This document shows positions 5,526-11,406 of a stretch of 15,769 nucleotides of DNA, one piece after another (within the stretch, counting starts at the first letter, position 1; each line of letters opens with the position of its first letter). The stretch is from Pullilachnospira_A gallistercoris (GTDB lineage: Bacteria > Bacillota > Clostridia > Lachnospirales > Lachnospiraceae): the NCBI GenBank assembly GCA_018712125.1, contig DVHM01000116.1:1-15769 (forward strand). The letters are read 5' to 3'. The translations under genes were made by a program, and so were the position numbers. The notes beneath the pieces are model-generated. The model worked only from the letters and a program-made list of their open reading frames with translations, did no database searches and had not been told where the DNA came from.

Positions 5526-7722
5526 AAACGCCAGGCGGTCCGTCCGGGATTACCTGATCTATATAGTGACCATGACGATCTGTGTCACACTGTTTTATTC
5601 CTTCCTGTCCATCTCCAGCAGTTACTATCATCCCGACATCGGAAGTACCTATGATTTCACGATGCTTGGCGACGGGATGAAGATGGCCATCTGCGCCATC
5701 ACGCTGATCCTTCTGTTTCTGATCTGGTTTGTGAACGGTTACATGCTGCGGCGCAGGCAGAAGGAATTTGCCCTGCAGTCCATTATGGGAATGGAACAGA
5801 GGACTATCGGAAGGCTCTTTTTTGCCGAGACTTTTCTCATGGGAGGAATCTCTGTGGCCGCCGGAATTTTTCTGGGAGCCTTCTGCTCCCAGTTTATCAC
5901 TGCCATGCTGCTGACATCCTACGGGCAGAGTTATCGGATTTCCTGGATGCTGTTCCCTGACACCGTACTTCTGACCGTTGTCTTTTTTTCTCTGAGCTTT
6001 GTGATTGTGGGACTTTTCAACACCCGGGCGATTCGAAAGACAAAGATCATCGATATGCTTTCGGCGGACAGGGAAAATGAGCCGGAACTGAAAAAGAGCC
6101 GATTTCTGCCTGCGGTTACCCTGCTGTATCTTCTGGTCATGGCGGTTATGCTGGTAAACAGTGTGCGGATCCGGCATTACTATTTTGATCCTCGCTACGC
6201 TCTTCCGGTGCACATCATGTTCTGGAGCAATATCCTGTTTCCGGCTCTGGGACTTCTCTGGCCGCTGATCTGGCTGATCTTCAGAAAGCGCCTGGATTTT
6301 CCGCGGCTGGTCGCCGGGGAAGTGGCGCTGGCTGTCTGCAATGCCATATCGGCTGCCTGTGTGCCGGGTATGCGTTCCGCTTATCTTCTGTCCTATGGCG
6401 CGGGAGTGACCAATCAGTATATCATGTTTGTCCTGGCGGATCTTCTGTATGTGATCTGCGGGGTTATCTACCTGGCGTCGGCGATGCTTGTCATTCGAAA
6501 AAACAGCTCGCCGGAGCGCCGGTACTACAGGGAAAATCTTTTCTTCTACGGGCAGATGATCTCGAAGCTGACCACCACCAGCAAGACCATGACGCTGGTC
6601 TGCGCGACGCTGGCTGCCGCCATCGTCCTGTTCATGGCGGCACCGGTTCTGGTGGGGTGGTCGTCGGGATATCTGGATGTGCGCTCTGTGTACGACGTGC
6701 AGATTTTTTCCAGATACAATGACGTCTATGACGAGGCGGATCTCCCCAGGGGAGATTACGACGTTGTGACGGATTTTCTCGGGGAACATCACATTGAGGC
6801 GGACGCCGACTGTACGTTTAATCTGTATCTGCCAAGGAGAGCGGATTTTGACAACCGAAGGAAGCATGATTTCCCGGTGCTGGCAATATCGCTCAGCGAT
6901 TACAATGCGATCCGCCGGATGCTGGGGTATGCTCCCATCTCTCTGGAAGATGGCGCGTTTACCACCCAGTGGCAGACGGTCGCCACGGAGGAAGAACGGG
7001 AGGAATTTCTGAGAGAGCGCAGGATAGAGACGGACGCTGGCAGTCTGACCGTAAGCGGGCAGTCCTTTTACCTGGAAAATATCGGTCAGACGGCTTACAA
7101 TACCTACACCAGTGTGGTCTATGTCTTCCCGGACAGCGTGTGCGCTCAGCTCCTTCCGGTCATGCGAAACCGCTATATTTCCGCAGAGGAGCCCATCTCC
7201 TACGAGGATGCCCGGGAACTGGAGCAGATCTTTACCGACATCTATCCGGAGGATCCGACGGCGGAGAGCGGCGGCGTATCCTACGGGATTCGGCTGAGCA
7301 CACTGCAGATCAACAGTGCCAGAGCGGGAAATTTTGTCCTGCAGGCATCCATGATTTACGGGGCGGTGGTGCTGATGGTCATCTGCCTGACGGTGCTCTC
7401 TCTGCAGCAGCTTCTGGACGCCGGTCATTACCGGTACCGTTTCTCGGTGCTGCGAAAGTTGGGAGTGGAGGAACCCAGGATCAGCTGTCTGGTATGGCGG
7501 CAGCTGGGAGTGTGGTTTGGTCTGCCTGTGGGTTTGGCGGTTCTGGTATCGGCTGTGGTGGTAATCTATTTTATTCAGACTGTGTCAACCGAGATTTCCG
7601 CCTATATCGGTTTCGGGGCGCTGGCGGCGCAGATCGCGGCCACGGTTGGGATTCTGGTGTTGCTGTTCGTCTGCTATTTTATCAGCACATGGCTTCTCTT
7701 CCGCAGGGCGATTGATCCGTGA
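5503..7722 (+). CDS. bceB-like: ABC transporter permease, BceB-like (FtsX domain)
   Basis: The protein has 739 residues from ATG 5503. This start is chosen because GGAGGTGG (5487-5494) lies eight bases upstream; an in-frame GTG at 5491 falls inside that site. It begins with a hydrophobic helix at about residues 16-37 and shows about ten membrane segments. A hydrophilic domain of about 220 residues (about 387-607) lies between the seventh and eighth segments, the hallmark of BceB-type permeases, which use it in substrate recognition and kinase signalling. FtsX-type membrane regions flank it (about 50-170 and 607-735). It overlaps the ATPase gene by 23 bases. No terminator is seen after the stop; the next signal is a palindrome and promoter. 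The substrate is unknown, with bacitracin-like or lantibiotic peptides possible from the family. Confidence 0.92.
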   Translation: MYAKLIFRNARRSVRDYLIYIVTMTICVTLFYSFLSISSSYYHPDIGSTYDFTMLGDGMKMAICAITLILLFLIWFVNGYMLRRRQKEFALQSIMGMEQRTIGRLFFAETFLMGGISVAAGIFLGAFCSQFITAMLLTSYGQSYRISWMLFPDTVLLTVVFFSLSFVIVGLFNTRAIRKTKIIDMLSADRENEPELKKSRFLPAVTLLYLLVMAVMLVNSVRIRHYYFDPRYALPVHIMFWSNILFPALGLLWPLIWLIFRKRLDFPRLVAGEVALAVCNAISAACVPGMRSAYLLSYGAGVTNQYIMFVLADLLYVICGVIYLASAMLVIRKNSSPERRYYRENLFFYGQMISKLTTTSKTMTLVCATLAAAIVLFMAAPVLVGWSSGYLDVRSVYDVQIFSRYNDVYDEADLPRGDYDVVTDFLGEHHIEADADCTFNLYLPRRADFDNRRKHDFPVLAISLSDYNAIRRMLGYAPISLEDGAFTTQWQTVATEEEREEFLRERRIETDAGSLTVSGQSFYLENIGQTAYNTYTSVVYVFPDSVCAQLLPVMRNRYISAEEPISYEDARELEQIFTDIYPEDPTAESGGVSYGIRLSTLQINSARAGNFVLQASMIYGAVVLMVICLTVLSLQQLLDAGHYRYRFSVLRKLGVEEPRISCLVWRQLGVWFGLPVGLAVLVSAVVVIYFIQTVSTEISAYIGFGALAAQIAATVGILVLLFVCYFISTWLLFRRAIDP

Positions 7723-7734
7723 GAAGTATCGCGG

Positions 7735-7751
7735 GTAAACGAATCGTTTAC
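7735..7751 (+). promoter_or_regulatory. 17-bp perfect palindrome, candidate operator
   Basis: GTAAACGAATCGTTTAC is symmetric about its central base. Its last base is the first base of the -35 element of the following promoter, and its centre is about 43 bases before the predicted transcription start. No T-tract follows, so a DNA operator is more likely than a terminator. The regulator is unknown. Confidence 0.6.
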
Positions 7752-7779
7752 TGACAGAATATGTGGGGGATGCTATACT
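7751..7779 (+). promoter_or_regulatory. Predicted strong promoter for the first lipoprotein gene
   Basis: CTGACA (7751-7756) and TATACT (7774-7779) are 17 bases apart, each with one mismatch. An extended -10 TG stands at 7771-7772. The predicted start is near 7786, giving a leader of about 65 bases. Confidence 0.75.
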
Positions 7780-7851
7780 GAGAACAAGGATAAGAATATA
7801 GTTTTCCAGTGGGGAAATGGCGCCCTCAATGGGAAAGGGGAGTGGACGTTG

Positions 7852-8628
7852 ATGAAAAATGCAAGGGAAATGACGGGAAGCGGAAAAAACAGAATGGGAA
7901 TCCTGTGTATGGCAATCTCTCTTTTGGCGGTAATGCTGACGGCCTGCGGATCCGGGGAAAAAATCTACGAGGATGACAGGATAAAGGCTACGGTTACGGA
8001 ATCGAATGGTCAGCTGGATCTGTCGGTGCGAATCCGCTCTTCAACAGCCCCGATGCGGGAGGCAGTCAGGAAAAATCTGACAGAAGGGGAACTTTACCAT
8101 GATTTCAGAACGCTGATGTCCGATGGTATTTATTATCAATATCAGGACGGAACCCTGGACCAGGAAGGAGGTGTCTACATCTATGTGTATTCCTCTGAGG
8201 CGGAACTGGAACAGGCGTTGGGACAGAGCCTGCCAAACAGCAGCGGAATTTCCTGGCCGGAGGGGGGACATAATTTTGTGCTGACCTACAGGCCGGATGC
8301 CGGGACGCCGGAGGGCGATGGAGCTGTTGATATACAAGCGGCAGCAGCGCCGGAGGCTGTGACGGGCGAAGAGCTTCAGGTAAGCTGGGATGTCAGAGTG
8401 AATTATGGGACGGACAGGTCTAACTCTTATATGGACAATATCACAGAGGATGTGATTCACGAGGGCTATACTTCGGCACAGGGGCTTGCGGTGGATCTGT
8501 TTATGGATGAGAGAACCGGCCAGGTTCTTGTGATCTGGACGGAAGAAAATGTCTGCTGTACCTGGAGCCTGACAGGAGAACTGACAATGGACAGTGTGAA
8601 GAAGTTTGTTGATACGATTGAGTTGTGA
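7852..8628 (+). CDS. Lipoprotein of unknown function, first paralogue
   Basis: The 258-residue protein has a lipoprotein signal peptide: basic N-terminus, hydrophobic core at about 15-28 and lipobox LTAC with the cysteine at 32, so it should be attached to the outer face of the membrane. ATG 7852 is preferred over the TTG one codon earlier because AAGGGGAG (7835-7842) is nine bases away. I do not recognise the mature domain. It is about two-thirds identical by eye to the product of 9738-10538. The best-conserved block runs from DGTLDQ through VYIYVYSSEAELEQ to SSGISWPEG. The gene has its own promoter and a strong terminator, so it is a single-gene unit. It sits next to a membrane-bound XRE regulator and downstream of a peptide-antibiotic transporter, which hints at an envelope role, but that is inference. 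Confidence 0.88.
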   Translation: MKNAREMTGSGKNRMGILCMAISLLAVMLTACGSGEKIYEDDRIKATVTESNGQLDLSVRIRSSTAPMREAVRKNLTEGELYHDFRTLMSDGIYYQYQDGTLDQEGGVYIYVYSSEAELEQALGQSLPNSSGISWPEGGHNFVLTYRPDAGTPEGDGAVDIQAAAAPEAVTGEELQVSWDVRVNYGTDRSNSYMDNITEDVIHEGYTSAQGLAVDLFMDERTGQVLVIWTEENVCCTWSLTGELTMDSVKKFVDTIEL

Positions 8629-8692
8629 TTATGGCGGCAGGTTTTATATGCCTGAACTGTTTCATCATTTCACGGCTGGGTAAAAAGTCGGG

Positions 8693-8721
8693 GGAGGTAC
8701 CAAAACGGTACCTCCTTTTTT
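8693..8721 (+). terminator. Strong rho-independent terminator
   Basis: GGAGGTACC (8693-8701) pairs perfectly with GGTACCTCC (8707-8715) over a five-base loop, followed by six T bases. It ends the first lipoprotein transcript. Confidence 0.92.
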
Positions 8722-8733
8722 CTGCTGAAAATC

Positions 8734-8762
8734 TTGTTTTTCAGGGCACCTGTGCTTATAGT
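8734..8762 (+). promoter_or_regulatory. Predicted promoter for the regulator-lipoprotein operon
   Basis: TTGTTT (8734-8739) and TATAGT (8757-8762) are 17 bases apart. The -10 has one mismatch and the -35 is weaker. It lies directly after the terminator of the preceding gene. Confidence 0.5.
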
Positions 8763-8765
8763 GGA

Positions 8766-8796
8766 ATCAGATACAGAGCAGGTGGATCAGATACAG
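8766..8796 (+). repeat. Direct repeat, candidate operator of the XRE regulator
   Basis: ATCAGATACAG occurs at 8766-8776 and 8786-8796, 20 bases apart, close to two helical turns. Each copy is preceded by GTGG. The repeats cover the predicted transcription start of the regulator gene, where a repressor would block transcription. Confidence 0.5.
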
Positions 8797-8839
8797 GATA
8801 GGTTGGGAATAGGATATACGAGGAGAGGGGGCGTGATTT

Positions 8840-9712
8840 ATGGAATTTGGGGAGAGACTGAAACAGGCCAGAGAGAAAAAGGGAATGACGCAGCAGACAC
8901 TGGCGGAGCGGCTGTTTGTGACCAGACAGACCGTTTCCCGGTGGGAGAATGGTGTCCGTTATCCGGATATTCTCACAGTGAGAAAATTGTCGGAGATTCT
9001 GGAGATTTCGCTGGATGACCTTCTTTCGCAGGAGAATCCGAAACAGCTCGTGGAGAGATCTCCAGTACTGGAGAACCCCGCTGCGGGACGGCTCCAGACT
9101 GCAGTTTATATGCTGGCAGCAGTTCCTTATCTGTTCCGGGTTCTGGGGCTTTTGTGGGAATCGGGGATCGGTACGGGGTATACACCGGAGACCGCAGAGG
9201 TTTTCTGGGAACTTCCGGTAACGGCAATATGCGCGGCAGCCATACTCTTTGGAGCAGGCAAATCTGTGGCCGGGCAGATGACACCGAAAATGGTCTGCGC
9301 CATGACGGGAATCTATTTTCTTGTGGCGGTCATTTCCAGGGCGATTTCTATTTTTACCTGGACGGATCCCGAAGGAGAACTGCGGGTTTATGCTTCCGGC
9401 GGGGGTACGCTGCTGTTTCTGTTGATTCTGTGCTTTTCTGTCTTTGCTGTTGGCGCAGTCTTCCGCTTTTATATGGGAAGGAAGTTATGTTCTCCGAATG
9501 CGGTATACATCGCGTCAGCGCTGCTGGCATTTTACAGCATATTGTTATTTGCCGGCAGGATGTTTTTTGTTTATCTGGGCGGGAGAGTTTTTGTAGATAT
9601 CAGCTTTTACGATACGCTGCTGCGCTGTTTCGGAAACGGCAGTTTCGCCCTGCTGATGTTTTTTCAGGCGCGGACCTTTCACAGAAAACAGCGTCTGGCG
9701 CAGGAAGAATAA
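8840..9712 (+). CDS. XRE-family transcriptional regulator with C-terminal membrane domain
   Basis: The 290-residue protein starts with a Cro/C1-type helix-turn-helix (about 5-60), containing MTQQTLAERL and the recognition helix in VTRQTVSRWENG. After a short linker it has about six hydrophobic segments (roughly 87-107, 120-142, 150-172, 186-212, 219-245 and 258-280), so the DNA-binding domain is tethered to the membrane. This layout is common in Firmicutes for regulators whose signal comes from the membrane, but no ligand can be assigned. Two direct repeats over its own promoter are candidate binding sites. The second lipoprotein gene follows after 25 bases without a terminator, so the two form an operon. 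The lipoprotein may control the regulator, or be its target; both are inference. Confidence 0.9.
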   Translation: MEFGERLKQAREKKGMTQQTLAERLFVTRQTVSRWENGVRYPDILTVRKLSEILEISLDDLLSQENPKQLVERSPVLENPAAGRLQTAVYMLAAVPYLFRVLGLLWESGIGTGYTPETAEVFWELPVTAICAAAILFGAGKSVAGQMTPKMVCAMTGIYFLVAVISRAISIFTWTDPEGELRVYASGGGTLLFLLILCFSVFAVGAVFRFYMGRKLCSPNAVYIASALLAFYSILLFAGRMFFVYLGGRVFVDISFYDTLLRCFGNGSFALLMFFQARTFHRKQRLAQEE

Positions 9713-9737
9713 ATATATGGGAGAGGAGTGGGTATGA

Positions 9738-10538
9738 ATGAAAAAGGCGAAAAAAATGACGCGAAACAGCGCAAAAGCAGATCGGAAACATGCGGCAGGC
9801 CTGTTTATGGCAATCGTACTTATGGCGGCGCTGCTGACGGCCTGCGGATTCGGAAAAAAGATCTATGAAGATGACAGGTTAAACGCCATGCTTACGGAAG
9901 CGGACGGGCGGATAGATCTGTCGGTAAGGATCCGGTCTTCGGCGGTTCCCATGCAGGAGAAGATCAGAGAGAAACTGACAGCGGGGGAACTTTACCATGA
10001 ATTTGAAACGCTGATGTCGGACGGAGTTTCTTTCGGGTATGAGGATGGAACCCTGGATCAGGGCGGGGGAGTCTATATCTATGTGTATTCCTCTGAGGCG
10101 GAACTGGAGCAGGTGCTGGAACAGAGTCTTCCTAACAGCAGTGGAATTTCCTGGCCGGAGGGGGAGAATAATTTTATGCTGATGTATGAGCCGGATAATG
10201 GAACAGAGGAAGAAGACAGAAGCGAGGCCGTCTCCATACGAGCCGCGGAGGTGCCGGAGACGGTAACCGGAGCGGGGCTTCGGGTAAGCTGGAGCGCTTA
10301 TCTGCACTATGGGACGGAGGCAGGCAGCGCCACATCCTCCCTGAGCGATGTCACAGAGGACGTAGTATACGAGGCTTATACTTCGGCACAGGATCGCTCC
10401 ATGGATTTGTTTGTGGATGAGGGATCTGGCCAGGCCCTTGTAATTTTACTTGAGGATGGCGCATATTATACCTGGAGTCTGACCGGGAAACTGACGATGG
10501 ACAGTGTGAAGACGTTTGCGGATACGATTGTATTGTGA
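9738..10538 (+). CDS. Lipoprotein of unknown function, second paralogue
   Basis: The 266-residue protein has a basic N-terminus (many Lys), a hydrophobic core at about 20-33 and lipobox LTAC with the cysteine at 36. It is clearly a paralogue of the product of 7852-8628. The block from DGTLDQ to SSGISWPEG is nearly unchanged, and the C-termini share TWSLTG, LTMDSVK and DTI. The central region after the WPEG motif is more divergent and slightly longer, with acidic residues. GAGGAG (9723-9728) is nine bases before the chosen ATG; an out-of-frame ATG at 9734 leads only to a short frame. It is the second gene of the operon with the XRE regulator. Similarity to the first copy continues about 65 bases past the stop codon, so the duplicated unit included 3' flanking DNA. 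Confidence 0.88.
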   Translation: MKKAKKMTRNSAKADRKHAAGLFMAIVLMAALLTACGFGKKIYEDDRLNAMLTEADGRIDLSVRIRSSAVPMQEKIREKLTAGELYHEFETLMSDGVSFGYEDGTLDQGGGVYIYVYSSEAELEQVLEQSLPNSSGISWPEGENNFMLMYEPDNGTEEEDRSEAVSIRAAEVPETVTGAGLRVSWSAYLHYGTEAGSATSSLSDVTEDVVYEAYTSAQDRSMDLFVDEGSGQALVILLEDGAYYTWSLTGKLTMDSVKTFADTIVL

Positions 10539-10597
10539 TTATGTCGACTGGTTTTATCTGCCCGGACCGTTTCATTATTCCATGGTTGCCGGAAAAG

Positions 10598-10633
10598 TCA
10601 GCCCCTGGAAGGGAAAAGCGCTCCGAGGGCTGA
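10598..10633 (+). terminator. Hairpin after the second lipoprotein, weak terminator candidate
   Basis: TCAGCCC (10598-10604) pairs with GGGCTGA (10627-10633), with a further three-pair helix (GGA with TCC) inside after two mismatches. Only ATATTT follows, so the T-tract is poor. It may be a weak or bidirectional terminator. Confidence 0.4.
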
Positions 10634-10653
10634 ATATTTAACATGAAATTTTC

Positions 10654-10683
10654 TTGACACCCGTCTCCTGCCTGCTTTACGTT
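10654..10683 (+). promoter_or_regulatory. Candidate promoter for the flavodoxin-domain gene
   Basis: A consensus -35, TTGACA, lies at 10654-10659. The matching -10 is poor (TACGTT at 10678-10683 with an 18-base spacer). TTTAAT at 10682-10687 is better in sequence but has a 22-base spacer. Confidence 0.4.
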
Positions 10684-10717
10684 TAATGTAGAAAAGCAGC
10701 AGAAAAACAGCAGGCAG
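10668..10717 (+). repeat. Inverted repeat around the flavodoxin promoter and leader
   Basis: CTGCCTGCT (10668-10676) and AGCAGGCAG (10709-10717) are perfect reverse complements separated by 32 bases. The left arm lies between the -35 and the candidate -10, and the right arm is in the leader, before the AAGGGAG ribosome binding site (10732-10738). Confidence 0.55.
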
Positions 10718-10744
10718 AAGGAAGCATGGAGAAGGGAGAAATTT

Positions 10745-11284
10745 ATGGGAAAAGGACTGGTGCTGTATAAATCAAAATACGGGGCAACGAAGAAGTACGC
10801 GCAGATGACAGCGGAGGAATTCGGGGCGGATCTTCTGGAGATTGACAAGTGGAAGGGAGCCGCGGAGGGGTATGACTGGGTGGTGTTCTGCGGAGCAATT
10901 TATGCCAGCGGAATTTCCGGGCTCAAGACACTCAAAAAATATCGCAGCAGAATGAAGGACATACCTCGGGCTGTATTCTGTGTGGGCGCCTCGCCTTACG
11001 ATGAGAAAGCGGTAGGGGAGGTAACGGCGAGAAATATGCAGGGCGAGTTGGCAGGAGTGCCGCTGTTCTACGGGCGGGGAGCCTGGAATGAGGCGGCTAT
11101 GGATTTTAAGGATCGGACCTTATGCAAGCTGTTGCAGAAGTCGGTGGCAAAGCAGGATCCTTCCACCTACGAACCCTGGATGAAGGCACTGATGGAGGCC
11201 ATGGGACAGACCTGCGACTGGACGGACAGAAAGTACCTGGAGCCGCTTTTCTCCTGGATTCAGGAGCAGCGGAAGCGCGGATAA
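10745..11284 (+). CDS. Flavodoxin-domain protein (HemG-like flavodoxin family)
   Basis: The 179-residue protein starts with the flavodoxin FMN-binding pattern: a hydrophobic strand (GLVLY) followed by the phosphate loop SKYGAT (10-15). A second strand, WVVFCGAIYASG, supplies the next cofactor loop, and PRAVFCVGAS a third. This resembles the Flavodoxin_5 group that includes menaquinone-dependent protoporphyrinogen oxidase HemG, but no heme genes are nearby, so a general FMN-binding electron carrier or oxidoreductase is the safe call. There is no signal peptide, so it should be cytoplasmic. AAGGGAG is six bases before the ATG. It appears to be a single-gene unit with its own promoter. A 14-bp tandem duplication covers its stop codon. 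Confidence 0.85.
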   Translation: MGKGLVLYKSKYGATKKYAQMTAEEFGADLLEIDKWKGAAEGYDWVVFCGAIYASGISGLKTLKKYRSRMKDIPRAVFCVGASPYDEKAVGEVTARNMQGELAGVPLFYGRGAWNEAAMDFKDRTLCKLLQKSVAKQDPSTYEPWMKALMEAMGQTCDWTDRKYLEPLFSWIQEQRKRG

Positions 11285-11298
11285 GGAAGCGCGGATAA
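11271..11298 (+). repeat. Perfect 14-bp tandem duplication over the flavodoxin stop codon
   Basis: GGAAGCGCGGATAA is present twice without a gap (11271-11284 and 11285-11298). The first copy encodes the last residues and the TAA stop; the second is untranslated. Confidence 0.9.
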
Positions 11299-11348
11299 AC
11301 TTTAGAAAATCTTAACAGAAAAATCATAAAATGATAAGGTGGAATGCC

Positions 11349-11377
11349 TTGAGACTACAGGAAGATTTTGTTAGAAT
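11349..11377 (+). promoter_or_regulatory. Predicted promoter for the P-type ATPase gene
   Basis: TTGAGA (11349-11354) and TAGAAT (11372-11377) are 17 bases apart, each with one mismatch. The predicted start near 11384 gives a leader of about 23 bases containing AGGAAG (11391-11396). Confidence 0.65.
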
Positions 11378-11406
11378 GGACGTATCAGAAAGGAAGTTTT
11401 AGCAAA

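Noticed and set aside
5479..7428. A 649-codon open frame on the minus strand opposite the permease gene
   Set aside because: It lies entirely within a convincing BceB-like gene, has a low-complexity basic and His/Gln-rich composition typical of an antisense shadow, and has no ribosome binding site or known domain.
6969..7715. A 248-codon plus-strand frame inside the permease gene
   Set aside because: It is a shifted frame of the permease, Gly/Arg-rich, without a ribosome binding site, and the permease frame continues unbroken.
7735..7751. The palindrome after the permease as a terminator
   Set aside because: As RNA it would form a six-pair AT-rich stem with no T-tract after it; its contact with a strong -35 element fits an operator better.
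8734..9018. A 94-codon plus-strand frame starting before the XRE gene
   Set aside because: It overlaps the promoter and the start of the helix-turn-helix coding region in another frame and lacks a start site with a ribosome binding site.
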